From the NCBI RefSeq assembly GCF_005239225.2, contig NC_133300.1:13235875-13299874 (forward strand): a DNA stretch of 64,000 bases. The letters run 5' to 3'. Position 1 is the stretch's first letter. Every line of letters begins with the position of its first letter. The DNA comes from Populus alba (Eukaryota > Streptophyta > Magnoliopsida > Malpighiales > Salicaceae). The position numbers and the translations under genes were made by a program. Positions 45,350-58,740 of the stretch are shown one piece after another. The notes under the pieces were generated by a model that was not told where the DNA came from, searched no databases, and saw only the letters and a list, made by a program, of their open reading frames with translations.

Positions 45350-48300
45350 TTATTCAAGGTGGTCGTGTGGCCTGATTGACATAAACATTGCAGCATACTG
45401 CAGGAGCCGCCGCTCAGTACCTCCACTTTCTGTTACAGGAATCACCGGTCCCCTCGTCCTCATTCTGTAACGTCGCCAAGCGAATTGTATATTGACTGCT
45501 GCCCATGTTCTCCAGTTTGATGAGTAATATCTTGCAGTTCTCTTGAGTCTTTCGTTGGCAAATTTGTAGCGGAAGTGATCTGTGATGTACCGGAGATGGT
45601 TTGCATCAAGACCAAATGCTTCTGTCGATTCAATACAAGCAAATGTCGCCGATGAGGCTGGAAGTCGGTCTATGAATGGACGGCGAAGACACCAGGATAG
45701 CAGCTCGTCACCCAGGAAGCCCCCTGGCTCAAGCACACTGGTTGCCACCATGCCTTTGCTAAGACTCTGGCTACTCCTTATACGCCCACGAACAATGAAC
45801 ACCATCCTTTGCACTGGGTCTCCTTCTCTGATTATCTGTATCATGGAATGGCAAAAAAGATGAAGTGATTTTCAGTAGTGTTTGACAGGTTAGTAGAATG
45901 ATATAATTATAGTTCAAGTTTTACCTTCTCATCTTTAGAAAAAACAAGGGGCTTAACCCGATCACAGATGTTGTCAAGAATAAGATCATCCAGGTTGTGG
46001 AACAAGGGAACCTGGAAAAAATAAATAAATTGCAGTCACAATAGAACTCTAAGCTCTACAACAGTGCTGATGTTTTCTGGAGAAGATCGCTCTAGAAAGA
46101 ATAACTTGTAAGATGTTAAGGGTGCCTTCTTTGACCTGCAACTGTGCATATAACCTCTCAAAAATGTTATCTTTTTCTTCTGAAATAACCTTTATCTGAC
46201 AGCTAAACAACCTTGCAAAAGTTATCAGCAATATGTTTTTGCTTGAACAGCATATAAAGTAAAGCTAATTCTAGGTCGCCAGGCTCCGAATAAAATAAAG
46301 AGAACGCAGATAGCATTTCTAAGTGGTCATTTGTGTCACCTTCTTGATAAGATCTAGGCAAAGATAGCGCTTGATATCTCTCCGGAGTCCTTCAGGTAAG
46401 TCTGTGATTAGTTCTATCTCATCTTCACCTCCCATGGTTGCCCATCTCTGCCGTTCATAATGGCGAACTCTCTGTCTCAAACGAGAAGGCAACTGTCTCC
46501 TCCTCATCCACCATTCCATATCTCCGCATCTCAGCTGCATTTTTCTCTTCTTTGCCATGACCGCGTGCAAGAACACCTTTGTTGAAATCATAATTTCTCA
46601 TCATTGAACAGGTCATTAATGATCAATAGGTTGGCATCCACAAAATTAGGAGTGTTTGAATCTGCTCACCTGGATGTTCCCAATCAGTAGAGTGAAGAGC
46701 ATTAAACCACTGAGAACGATACATATACTGAAGATTACTTCTAGCCAGTGACTTGTTGGTTCAAGATCATTGCCAAAGGTGCTGCAAACATAGGCACAAT
46801 ATATTAGGATGATCGACTACCAAGCTTATAGGACTCATGATTATCAAGAATCTTTCTTTTTCTTATTTTTTAGATGTCAACACAGCAAAACAGCAGAGGA
46901 CTCTAAAAGGGTGCTCAGATATGACCCTGAAGGCTAACAAGTCCATCAGAAAACATACAAATTGGATCCAAGAGACGACGCGGAGTATCAAAATTGGTGA
47001 AACCAATTGTTTTATCATTTACCTGAGGGTCATTAAACCCCAGAAAATAGGATAAAGAATCTTCACAGACAAAGAATTGCTAGAAATGACTGGAAGAGCC
47101 CACTTGTAAATCCCATAATTGAAAGCTCCATTAACATCCAGGCACATAGGCTTTCTAACAGTATGTGTTGTGTTTCCAACGCATGGATTTCCAATTGTGC
47201 CTGATCGTAACAGGAACTGATAGCAAACCTCCTCCGAGCAAGCCAAAGAGAGATCACAATTAGGCCTCCTCTCACAACTCTGCCTGAGACATGAAGCTAC
47301 GCGTTGTATTGCGAGGACATACCAACATCCACCAGCAACCTGCAAAAGTAAGGAAAAAGGGAAATTAAACATAAAGCTTATTTCACTCCCAACATTGATG
47401 GTACCAGATAAATGCTAGAACTTACATGAGAGGCAATGAAGTAGGCAATGAGATTAAGGCCGAAGCCCCACCAAATGGTGCCAAAGATATAACCTGTGAC
47501 CTTTTGCATTCTTTTCATCAAACATATGCAGTGGTACACCTTAGGGAGGAATTGGAACAAGAAGATCAGCAAAAGTATTGTCATTATGAGCTTAATCTGC
47601 TCTTCTCTGATTAATCTGGGTACAAGTAACCAAAATACAGCCTGCAAAACAAAGAGGATGGGCTAAGCATCAAGCTCCGACGGGGGCGGAATTAGTAAAC
47701 ACTAAATGGTGGTGAGATAGTAGAACTGGAAACCTTAATCTAAAGAAAAGATTATTTGAAAAACTAAGCAATCATCATTTACCAATGAACTTCAAGATAA
47801 TCAAGAAAAACAGCACTTGCATGACCTCTGCTGGTTTTCCATGAACAAGATCAAACAGTACTGCGACAAAGGCTCTACTGTCAAATCTATGTCTTTTATC
47901 ATAATAAAGATAAATGTAATTAAGCTACCTTCCTAGTTCCATTAATCTAAACCTCATCATTAGAGCATGGAACGCGCTGACATCAGTCCACCACATACCT
48001 TCGAAAACATTAAGCTGAAAAATGAACACATAGCTACATCAATGGTGGGGTTGTCTCACCCACTAAACAAATACCCAGTGCTATTAAATTTTCAAACCAT
48101 GATCATTCAGGAACTATAGATCCCATAATTGAATAGAAAACATGAAATCTCTTCCTTTTATTTTTAAGTTCTCATGCATATAAATATTTGCAAGTTTCTG
48201 GACAGGCATGAGCATCAAGGTAAGAACTTGGGAGTTTCTGGTTTATGTTGAACGCTGTACGGATACCTCGCCTTCTACCTTATGCTTGCAGTTACTGCAC

Positions 48301-49821
48301 ACAACCCAAGGCCTTAACGTTGAGTGACATTGTTGTCCATTATTGTTTGCCCGTGGTCCCATGATTTCCTTGATTGTTGAGAAATTAGTACGTTCCCCAC
48401 CCTCACCTGAGGGCTCGATCTAGAAACCGCCCGACTTTACTTAACTCTCTCTCTCTCTCTCTCTCTCTGCAAACTTTTGCCTTTTCTTTTTTTGGATAAT
48501 ATATACAGAACAAATATGTAATAATTTATGAACGAATATACTCAAAATAATGGCTTTGAAAATTAAAATTGAGGTTGAATTTTTTTTTTAATTTAAAATT
48601 ATTTTTTTAATGTTTTTATATATCAATATAAAAATAAATTAAAAAATAATATTAATTTAATATATTTTTAAACAAAAAAAATTATTTTAAAAAAATAGTT
48701 ATCTTCAAACCTGCTACATGTCCCAGGTAGACGAAGCAAGGAAGCATCCATACCGAACCTTAGACACCAAAAAGATGTAAGAAAATAATAGCAACATAAT
48801 TTATTTATTTAAAAAAAAAAAACACACGCACACGTGATAATCATGCACAATTAAGCTAGCCTATCTATATCTTCAGGCAGCACCCTCTATGTCATAATTC
48901 AGTAAAAATGCATCCATCTGGCATTATTTTCAGAAACCAAAAGCCTTTAATCCTGGGAAAATCAATTAAAGCCAAAAAGAAATTTCTAACCTGAGGAACG
49001 GGAAGAATGACAAAAGCATCAAACCAGAAGCCCTTAAGAGACCTCACGTAATGAGATGCGATGGCACGTGCGTCCCACACCAGTTTCCCGCACCCCACGA
49101 CAAGAGACTCTCTTGACACATAAGCCAACCTGAATTGTAACCACAGATGGCACAAGTGTATAGCATCCACACTCGTGCGAAGGACGGTCACGATTGCGGC
49201 CAACCCACCGTCCATGTACAAGCAAGGGGCCCCGTTTCTCCCTATCGACAGAGCGTAGAAAAACAAGGGATCGACTGCCAAAGCCATGCCACGTGCTAGC
49301 AGGAAAGCCCGGTTCCATTTCTGTACCCGCTTGCTACGTGGATCGAGAATGGTTCCGAATGGACCGGCCGGCCGGCGAGATTGGGCTCGGCTTGCTGGGC
49401 TCTTTCTTGAACCTAGCCGGTTTTTGATGGGGACTAATGATGAGCCCGCGGAGGCCTCCCATTCAGGCTGGTGGGCCTGGTCACAGCTTGTGGAGTGGAA
49501 GACAGGAACTCCTACTTGTGTGCAAGCGTAGCATTCTATGGAGTTAGAGATAGGGTTGCTGTCGTCAATGTTGTTGGTACTGTTAAGGTTGCTGTTGTCA
49601 TTATTGTCACCAGTTTCGCTTTGGCTGTTCTTGTGAGACAGTAATCCAATCCACCTGCGGAACCAAACATATGAAAAAATTGTTAATTATGCTGCCATTC
49701 AAAAAGAGTTAAGAAAAAAAAGTATGCGTGCATGCATGCGTTTGATCAGTGCAGGAGGAAGGAGCAAGATATATTACACATACCTTGGAAGGGAGAAGTG
49801 GGAGTTGGTCTGGGAAGGCAT
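45350..49821 (-). CDS. CNGC2: Cyclic nucleotide-gated ion channel 2
   Basis: My 8-exon model gives 718 residues; Arabidopsis CNGC2 (DND1) has 726. Exons: 49784-49821, 48991-49654, 47426-47641, 47023-47339, 46670-46781, 46340-46576, 45925-46011, 45350-45835; all joins keep phase. The N-terminus has the subgroup-specific IECYACTQVGVP motif. Six membrane segments and a pore follow. The filter reads Gly415-Asn416-Asp417, where Arabidopsis CNGC2 has AND and most CNGCs have GQN. The cyclic-nucleotide-binding domain contains GGFLGDELLSW (about 595-605), and the IQ calmodulin site is at Ile673-Gln674 (AWRRYR follows). The tail ends in SIRPHDHLE as in other CNGC2 proteins. It is a plasma-membrane calcium-permeable channel; in Arabidopsis, loss alters immunity and calcium tolerance. 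Confidence 0.96.
48445..48468. repeat. (CT)n microsatellite in a CNGC2 intron
   Basis: About 12 CT units inside the 1.3-kb second intron, which also contains a MITE-like AT-rich copy at about 48560-48720. Confidence 0.93.
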
Positions 49822-49895
49822 GATCGGAAGATTGGAACCATGGGAAGACAGAGGTAGACGGTGAAGAATAAAAAAAGTAAAAGAGGAGAAATGAA

Positions 49896-49899
49896 TATT

Positions 49900-49937
<38 letters not shown>
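49896..49937 (-). promoter_or_regulatory. CNGC2: CNGC2 core promoter: (CT)n followed by TATAAATA
   Basis: On the gene strand about 17 CT units (49903-49937) run straight into TATAAATA (49896-49903), 75 bp upstream of the ATG. Transcription would start near 49865 with a leader of about 45 nt. Plants often carry pyrimidine-rich (Y-patch or GA/CT) elements near the start site. Confidence 0.65.
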
Positions 49938-49939
49938 CT

Positions 49940-51084
49940 TAGTTGTTGTTACTAGTAGAGCTGGTGATATGAGAGGGGAGGTGTGGGGTTTTGGGTGGAT
50001 TTGGAGGGATTATAATAGATGGAGTCTGTCACGTAGCACATGAAGAGGCGCCAAAGAGGAGGATGGATTGATCAAGAGCCACACCACTCTCTTACGGAAA
50101 TAACGTGTGGTAGTCGGCTTGGTTGTGTCCATGAGCCAAGGGTCCACCAGGGGTCAAGACACCAAGAAGACATTAGGTGATACGTACGTAGCCACTAGCT
50201 CCCATGTTACCACCAGATTGGACCACACCCCAGCTAGCTGCTGGCTCCTGCATTACAGCAACCACAGACAAATAACGTTGGAAGGTTTTAGTCCTGTCAT
50301 CGCATCGATCTCTTGAGATATGCCCAGCTGCCCACTTGCATGAAATTCCATTCTTAGTTATTTTGTATCTTTAAGGACCATAATTACTTGCTTTTTTAAA
50401 ATTATTAATAAAAGAGACGACTTTGTATCATCATTGGACAAGTAAGATAGGAAACAGAGACTAATAATGAAGATATTGCTGCATAGATATAGTTATGTTC
50501 GTACGCTTTTATTTTAGTTTGATTTTCGATCCCAGAGTCTTAACAACGACAATAGAATCAGGGGTTTATGTTGGAAGCGGAAATTGTTAATTCATATAGA
50601 AGCCCGATTTGGGTAAATATCCATGCTACAATCCACGTTCTATTGCTATATATTGCGTCATATATATACATATAGAATTTGCTTCTGGAAAAAAAAAATC
50701 AAAGAAGATTATATAGGAATTGCTTTAGTTTTTACAATTAAATTAAATAGTACTAATGGACTTGTATGTTACTGATATTTTGTTTTTGCAATTTGTTTTT
50801 TTTTTTAAAAAAAAAAAAACATGGGAACAATAATTATTCATGTTTAAATAGAGTAAGGAAAAATAAAATCAATTGTGAATAAAAAAAAACTTGAAAAGTC
50901 CTAATTGATTAAAGACATTTGAAAGCAATTGACTAGACAGGAATCGCAATCCATCAAGTAAGAATGATCAACTGCAGAAGTTATAATTGGAGTGGGAGAC
51001 CTTAAGGCGATAAAACTAATAAGAGGTGCACATTAGCCTAGAACTCTTGCTGGAATCAATGAAAAAGAAGCTTGATTTGTATTT
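49940..51084. other. Upstream region of CNGC2, no second gene seen
   Basis: The first 400 bp are less AT-rich and likely hold CNGC2 control sequences. Beyond that it is AT-rich and featureless. Open frames here have no recognisable product. Confidence 0.5.
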
Positions 51085-52099
51085 CACATTACTAGTTTTA
51101 ACAGTTTTAATAACATAAATTTATATTCATAGTTTGTCGGTATATATATTATCAACGGGTTCATGAACAGAAACAATTCGTTAGAAAAACTCTTATCGGT
51201 AATTTGTGGTCTGTCGATGAGTTCGTTAATAATAAATGTATCGATGGATTTTCATACGGATAAAATGCGCAAAAAAAAATTTACCCACTTCATTATATCT
51301 TCATTATATTAGTATATCCATCGGTAAATTTAACATATCATCGAGAAAAACTATATGTAATGTCATCGGTGTTTTTATTTGTCTGTCAATATATCCATTG
51401 ATAAATATAACATATTACTAATAGAATATCATTTATAATTTCATCAGTGAGTTAACTAACAATGGTATTTGTAGCAATTATTTTCTAACTCTCTTTGAAA
51501 TATATCGACGGAGTTGTTCTGTCGGTAACCTTGTTAGTAATATTTTAATTTTTTTAAAAAATATATTGAATAAAAGTAGAAAATATTTAAAATAATATAA
51601 AAATCAAATATTTATTAGAAATTTAAATATATGTACGTTCAAATATAATAAATCTAAAATAGAGATGACGCTGAAGGAGGAGGAAGCTAGTCATCGCCAG
51701 GATTGTGGGGTTAATTAGAGGGTGCACATGTACTACATATTTGTGATCTCATCTTCACTACCATTCAACGAAGTTCTTTATAATCAACAGTGAGACATTC
51801 ATATTTTTCATTAAGATGAGTTGTTTGGCCCAATACTTATTGGTCTAGCATTGCCGTGAACTTCAAAGTTTTGAGTGTTCAAAATTGATTGCGAGCATCC
51901 AATGGTTTGAAACACTACGGGCTATCCATAAGTTCTCGGTCGTAGTGTTAAAGAGTCTGTATACCTAATTTCTATTGGGTCCATCGGATGATTCTGCCTT
52001 CAAACACAAATCTGGATTGAGATCCAGATAGGTTGAAGGATCGTCCTCGTATCTCTCATTTAACCGGTTGTTATATGTATCTTGTAAATAAAAAAAAAA

Positions 52100-53404
52100 T
52101 TCATCAAAATCTAGGAAATAACAAACTAAAAAAAAAGGTTGAAAACCAACACATCACAAAGTGTTGAGCTCGACTATCCATGAACTGTTGCACCTTTTTT
52201 TGATGGTTATCACTCCGAATATGTGTTTAAACAAAAAGCTCCATCGGTCTTGGCTCGTGTCCAAGAACCTTGGCCTGCAAGATAAAAATGTTGTCAGTTA
52301 AATATATTTATAACCGTGGCTCCTATGCAAAGTTAACAAAATAGAGTCGTCGATGTGCATGGTTATGAAACCGTGAACATGCTAGTTCCAATTTCCTACA
52401 CCGGATTGTAACAATAACATGAAACATGCGGATATCACGTTTTGAATGTATTCCACCCATAAAGCCTCTGAGATGTACTTCAGTCTGAAATCCTTCCAGG
52501 CTGCCATGCCATTCCAACCTGGAAGCTCTCTTTCTTTTGTATATTTTTTTGGCTTTCTTTTGCACCTCGTACCAAAAATTACGCAACATATATGGTACAA
52601 ATTAATTATCTAATAGTAAATGAAAAATGAAAGTTTAATATTTGGAATAAAAAAATATTTTGAATTTGATTTTACCTAATTGCAACTTGATTCTCCGAAA
52701 CCCTTCTTGTAAAATTATTATCAGCTGTCTCCCATTCAATTTTTTCCGTGAAGTAAAAATTTATAAAAGAAAAATTTCAGTAGTGTCAAGAAATTAACCA
52801 AATTAACATAAAAAATATTTAAGTTAATACTAACCTTAAACTTTAAAAAAATAGAAAAAATATTCAATTTAATAAATAAACCAAATATTTAATTTGGTTA
52901 CTTTCAATAAACTAACCAAATTAACATAAAACATATTTAAGTTAATACTAACCTTGAACCTTGAAAATCATATATCGACTTGCGGTTTTCATTCAGGATG
53001 TTTGGAAACCTAACTTAATTGAAACAATGGAATTTTCATTGACAATTTAAAGGCTGATGTTATTATTCTTGCAGCGTCAATGTTTGTAAATATACAATTG
53101 CATTCGTTAAATAAAATTAATTTTTAAAAAACTATTAAACATGTTGTGAAAGCAAAACAAACTTACATTAAAAGATCGTCCTTCCATTGAGCCTCGTACT
53201 TGTAAGTAGATAGATGCCGCTATGAAGGGACCTCCTTTGGCATTACATTATCACACTTAACAAGCCCACATTGTGAGTTGATACTTGTGCCTCAAGTACC
53301 TATTATTGGTTGGCACCTAATGACTCATGGTCGTCAACATCGTTGTTAGAATAACTAGCAGTGATCATGTACTTTCAACGTGCAATAGACTTTCTCCTAG
53401 GCAT
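52100..53404 (-). pseudogene. Second CACTA ORF remnant (Transposase_24 / TNPA-like)
   Basis: A start MPRRKSIAR is visible at 53404. At 52600-52323 the sequence matches the conserved C-terminal part with KAKKIYKRKRASRLEWHGSL, GFQTEVHLRG and, after a frameshift, LWVEYIQNV. Frameshifts and stops separate the pieces. It lies directly downstream of the TNP2 remnant on the same strand. Confidence 0.7.
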
Positions 53405-53499
53405 TTACACAAATTAATAGATAAAACAAAACTAAAGGATTCTTATTTTTTTAAAAAAATTTAGGAAAACATAGACTTTGAAGTCATTAGTAGACATGT

Positions 53500-54360
53500 A
53501 ACTATGCATTCCTTCCTAAACCAACTCTATATTTTTACGGTGACAAAACAAAGCCATATTCATTATAGCCTTGAAGTTGTTCTTTGTCTTCCCTTTAACG
53601 GCCAAAACCATGTTGAAAATGTTCTTAAACATGTTATTCTTTATGTGCATGACATCAAAGTTATGTCAAAGGAGATTGGTTTTCTAATAAGAAAGCTCCT
53701 AGAAAATATTTCGCTTTACCCAATTGTGGGTCAAATAAAAGCCATGAAACTTTTGCTTCTGAATTGAAAACCAAACACAATGTCACCATACTCTAATACC
53801 AAATCATATAATTTTTCACCTAAAATAAATGGCAGTGCAACATCTCTTTCAACTCTTCCAACAAAGAAGTCATTTATGAATTTGTGATATGTTAGCAAGA
53901 ATTGTCATTGGTAGTAAAAAAGATGTTTTACCATTGTTTGTTAGCGTGAATGCCTTGTTATTTTCTATATAGTATGAACATATTAGTTTCCCATATGTGC
54001 TCCAACTAGAAACCATTCCATAAATTAGAAAATCATTGATAGTTCATATCAAAGCTGTCTTCATCAGAAAATTTTGTTTTTTCAATGCATCATTTTATAA
54101 GTTGGAAAATCATTGATAGTCCATATTAAAGTTGCCTTTATTAGAAAATTTTGTTTCATCGATACATCATAAGTCAAAGCTTTGGATGACCACAACTGCT
54201 TTAACTCATCAATCAATAGTCGAAGAAAAACATCTATATTCTGACCTAGACTATTAAGACAAGGTATGACCATAGATAAAAACATGAGCTCTAACCTTAT
54301 ATACATTCTCGATGGCAAGCTGTAAACTGCGAGTATCACCGGTCAATAAGAATAAGGAGT
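53500..54360 (-). pseudogene. TNP2-type CACTA transposase remnant
   Basis: On the minus strand 54339-54082 reads through FLSMVIPCLNSLGQNIDVF and LIDELKQLWSSKALTYD, ending TIWTINDFPTY-like, a hallmark of TNP2 (Transposase_21). Further on, near 53700-53550, come IFxELSYxKTN, FDVMHIKNN and LAVKGKTKNN, with Trp codons changed to stops. The DVMH motif belongs to the catalytic core. Inactive. Confidence 0.82.
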
Positions 54361-55390
54361 AACAAATTACTCGAATAGATTGAATCCGTCAGTATATAAC
54401 CTAAGATGCACATTTCTTATCTCTATTAAAAATTAATAATACACACCATTAAAGTGTTTACACATTTACACATATGCACATTTGCAAATTGACAAATTAT
54501 AAAATGGACATGTTAAATAAACTATTATTTATTTTATCACAAAACACCAAAGTCAAAAATTTGAAATAAGTTTTATCAATTTACATATAAATATAATTTT
54601 ATAAAATCTAAAACAAACCCTAACATGCACAAATCATAAATCAGTACAACAAAGTTGTATGAGAAAAAACTATAAAACAAGTAAACACCCAAAAAAATAC
54701 ATATACTACAAAAATATGCAAAATAAATCAACATTTTAAAATTGAATTCAAATAAAAAAGGGGTAAATTTACTTACATATAGTAGAAAATCGTTAGTAAA
54801 ATTTAAATCAGAACACGTATGCTAACAAACCGAGTGTTATAGTGACCACATTTGTTGCGGGAGATTGAATTGTGTTGGGAATTGGGGGAATGACCGTTTG
54901 TTGCAAAATAATGCATAAAGAAGAAGAAGAAGAAATGAGGGAGGGAGAGGAGAGGGTCGATGGTCAGGTTATAAATTAAATATTATTGACAATATTATCG
55001 ATATAATTATATTGTCAGTAACTCCATCGGTCATTCTGTCGATAAAAATGCATATTGCCATATGATTTGACATTTTTGAATCCCATTGTAATACCCTCTA
55101 TAATTCCCTCGGTATATATCGAGGAAATGTACAAATGTACTTTACTATTAAGTTAATTCTATCGGTAATGCCATCAATAAAAGTTACACATCATCGTGAA
55201 ATTTGGCTTTTTTTTTTTTCCATTGCAATTCTTTGTATATACTGAGAAATTTTTTTTATCGGTGTTTACTGATGGATACAAGGATGATAAATTCTGTCAG
55301 TAAAGGTCATCATAAAATATCAATACAAAAAATTTCATCGAGGTTACTATTTGTATTTTCTAATTTTTTAAAGGTGAGGATTCAATATAA

Positions 55391-58130
55391 TTCTTTATCT
55401 AATACACAACACCTGTACATGTTATAATTATGTTTAGTTAGGATTCAAACACTATATCAATATAAAAAGGTCATGCAGTACCTAAAAAGACGACCAATCA
55501 TATATATATATATATATATATATAATTTTATTAAATTTATTTTTCTTTTATTATCTATACCCTTATTTTACTTTCTTGTTTTCAATTCCTTTCTCCGGTT
55601 TACATATCCTTCTTATTCTAGTGTGCTATTGCTTAGGATAGATGCATAATTTCTTAATGTGTAAAGTCTTAGAATGCCCACACTTCATATGATTTTTTAA
55701 GGATGCTACCTTCCCCTACTCAAGATTCAATTCCTAGTAATAGTTTATCCTTATTAGAAGGAAAAAACGAAAAACATATAACATAAATGATCTAGAAATA
55801 TCTGATTGATCAATAGATTGACATGCTTGGTGGAAAAAAGATTTAGTAATGTTCTAATTAAGTAGCATTATACCACTGAAAAAGAACACAAGTAAACTTG
55901 TCATTGTAGAACTTGATGACCAAATAGTACAAACAATAGAGAGCGATAATTTCTTGATTGTGAAGAACTTTATAATTCACCATTATTATAGATTCTTATG
56001 GAACAACTAGTATTAAATGTTTTATAAAAGAGGTCTTCATCATTTAACTCACCCTTATGCATAAAATTGCCTTTGGATATAATCTTAATGTCCCTATATC
56101 ACCACCACCAACCACAAATGGGCATGTAGGTGTATCTGTACGTTAAACATATGTATATGCATATCTCTTTTATGAGTGAGATAGAATTATAATGAGGTCA
56201 CAACTAATTTTGATAAGTACCAGTCAACCAACTAACCATGTCTGGTCATGAATATACATAATTTTATCAGCACTCCAATCTCTCTAATGTTGATAAAAGG
56301 ATAATCTAGATGAATATGAAAAACACAAAAAACATGATCTACTATAATAATATTATAGTGGTCAATAAAACTATGCGGGCTATATCTGATTAATTAAATC
56401 TAGAATAAGTTACAACAAAGTAGATTTGAAACTCTATGAGCTCATATAGTTGTAGGGAAAGTCTTAGTAAGTTCTATTGTCACAAACACTCTAATAAGGG
56501 TTTTTGGAACCATATTGTCTTATATAAGATTTTACATGCTAACATATCAGGTGATATAACAACCATAACCAAGTCTAGGTATAGTCGTCCTTAATACACC
56601 AGTAGCCTTGCAAGTATATAAGTAACCATAAGCTAATAATGTGTCCTAATAATCCTATTGCCAATGATAACAACCTATTCTAGGAAAATTTAATGCCCCA
56701 TGCCCCACAAGTTGTTTTGAAAGAGGAAAACCCTAATCCTCTTATACATCAAACCTTTACCATCGACCAATTAGCTAAGGTGATGATAGATGTAGGTTAA
56801 ACTAGCCTAGCACTTAATGGAAATGAGGTTAGAAATTGGATAAAAACCTAGGCTTATATATAATCCTATTCATATGAATAGCGCACATATTTGTTTTTTC
56901 ATTTTTTCTGAATTTTTTTAATTGAATTATTTTATAATATAGTTTCATAAGGTAAAGCTTGAAATTATGGTAGAAAACAAAAATTCAAAAGAGAGGATAA
57001 CAATGTAAAACACAAAGAAAATTTAATTTTAATTTTTTAATTTTGGTCTAAAATTTAATTTTGTTCATTTCCAATCCTTTTTTTTTTTTTTTTAGAGAGG
57101 AGACATAAACTTGCTGAAAAATGGTGAAGGGGAGAGAAATTTATCAGTTGATCATATTTCAATAATAAGGAAAACCAATTTTGATATCAATGGGTTCCAT
57201 TCGATGAAAGCAGTTTCACTAAGCTATTTTTAGAACTTTATCTTGTTGGAAAAAGTAGATCGAAGTTGAAAGAAATCTGTTTTCCTATTTGATTGTGTTT
57301 TGAAAAAAAAATTAAGGGTGTTTTGAGTAAAGAGGTTGATTTATTGGTTAAAATTGATTTTTTTTGTCTAAAAAAATCCTAGTCTGATTTTCCAACCATC
57401 TCTCTAATGGTCACACATAGGTCAAGTACACGACATGTTATATGTATTTTTATTAATTTTTTTTTGAAAAAAAGAGGGATAATATGTCATCTTTTATCAA
57501 TGAAAAAAGGTTAAGCTGGCGAGCTTGACATTATAGGCCCATGCACATGACCGTTTCTTTACATTGGTCATGCATGCTAAACCACCCAGGCCTAGGCCCG
57601 TTAGCCTCTTTTTAATAGGTCCATTATAGATTTTTTTTATTAAATTTTTAAATAAATAATTTTAAAATATATTAAAAATTTCTTTTTTAAGAATAAGATT
57701 ATAGTGTTTTTAAAAGTATCAAAAATGTTTTTTTATGAAGCCCTTCATGATTTATCTTTTTTTTCTTAAATTGTTTTTAGCTTTTCTATGCAAAGTTTTT
57801 TTTTTTTTTTTTTTTTTTAACTATCGAATGATAACATCAAAAACAAACTAAAAAAAAATTTATATTGTACTATTCTTATATTTTATAGATGTACAGCATA
57901 ATAATGAAAACATTAGTTTTTAATTAAGTTTTCTATTATAATTCTAATAATTTCTTTCTGGAAAAATTAAACATCATGATAAACAAATTGCCAACTAAGG
58001 AATAAAATCAATAGAATGAAGAGGTTTTTATTAAGGTGATACTTTTAAAACTTTATTTAAAACTTTTCAAAGTGTTTTAGATATTTCTTCTAATAGCTTT
58101 TGGTTTTTACTAGATAGATAGTCACGTTAG
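55391..58130. other. Gene-free AT-rich region
   Basis: No coding region is supported. It includes an AT microsatellite (55499-55524) and T runs near 57071-57094 and 57797-57819. Bases 56100-56850 are somewhat less AT-rich and may be an old retroelement, but I could not recognise a domain. Confidence 0.5.
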
Positions 58131-58134
58131 ACTA

Positions 58135-58740
58135 GGTCAAAGTTTTTCTAACATAAAAAAGATGTTCAAGTGACACCAATATTTTCAAATAAACAAAAAT
58201 AAGTTTAGTTAATTTAATAATATGATTAAAAAAAGAAGGCATCAATAGTAAATAAAGTGATAAAAAATTGCAATGATTAACTGTAAAAAATGAGTTGTTA
58301 ATATCATTTTCGAGATGAGAAAAAAGAATATCCCATTGAAAACTCACCGTTGCTCTACCGAGGACTCCACCCCAACATGTGAAAGAGCTCAACCTACTTA
58401 TTTTTAAAATCAATGAAAAATTCTATAAAAAGCAAATAAAAAAATAACAAAGACCAATATCTAATTAAATAAATGCTGATGGATGAAACTGAACAAACAT
58501 TAGCTTTAAAAAAAAGTAAAAAAGAACCAAGCAAAATTGGATGAATCTACTAAATCTATGTTAATTTTCAAACTTATGACTAGTTAATCATTGAACTGAC
58601 TCAATCAATAAGCTCAATTTTCAATCAATTTAATGTAGAAGGATGAAACTGAAAAAACAATAATCTAAAAAATTATCCAAAAGTAAAAAAAATAGAAAAA
58701 AAGAATAATAATTATATTTGATAGAAAAAAAACTAAAGAA
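58135..58740. repeat. Dispersed repeat, copy 2 (related to 33.1-33.6 kb)
   Basis: It shares with 33115-33610 the words TTTCTAACATAAAAAA, TTAATTTAATAATATGATTAAAAAA and AGGATGAAACTGAAAAAACA in the same order. It also shares the AAAGACCAATATCTAATTAAA-type segment of the 30.8-32.7-kb units. Confidence 0.6.

Larger units (their letters stand above)
51085..55390 (-). mobile_element. Decayed CACTA (En/Spm) DNA transposon
   Basis: Both flanks (about 51120-51550 and 54970-55340) are packed with degenerate subterminal repeats of the TATCGACGGA / TCCGTCGGTAA type (for example TATCGACGGAGTTGTTCTGTCGGTAA at 51502). Between them, on the minus strand, are a TNP2-type transposase remnant (about 54360-53500) followed by a second ORF remnant (53404 to about 52100). 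This is the normal CACTA gene order. The exact CACTA termini and the 3-bp target duplication could not be fixed; a degenerate end may lie near 51085. Confidence 0.78.

Noticed and set aside
49194..49531. Two long plus-strand ORFs with GC-rich sequence
   Set aside because: They are antisense shadows of CNGC2 exon 2, which encodes the conserved N-terminus on the minus strand.
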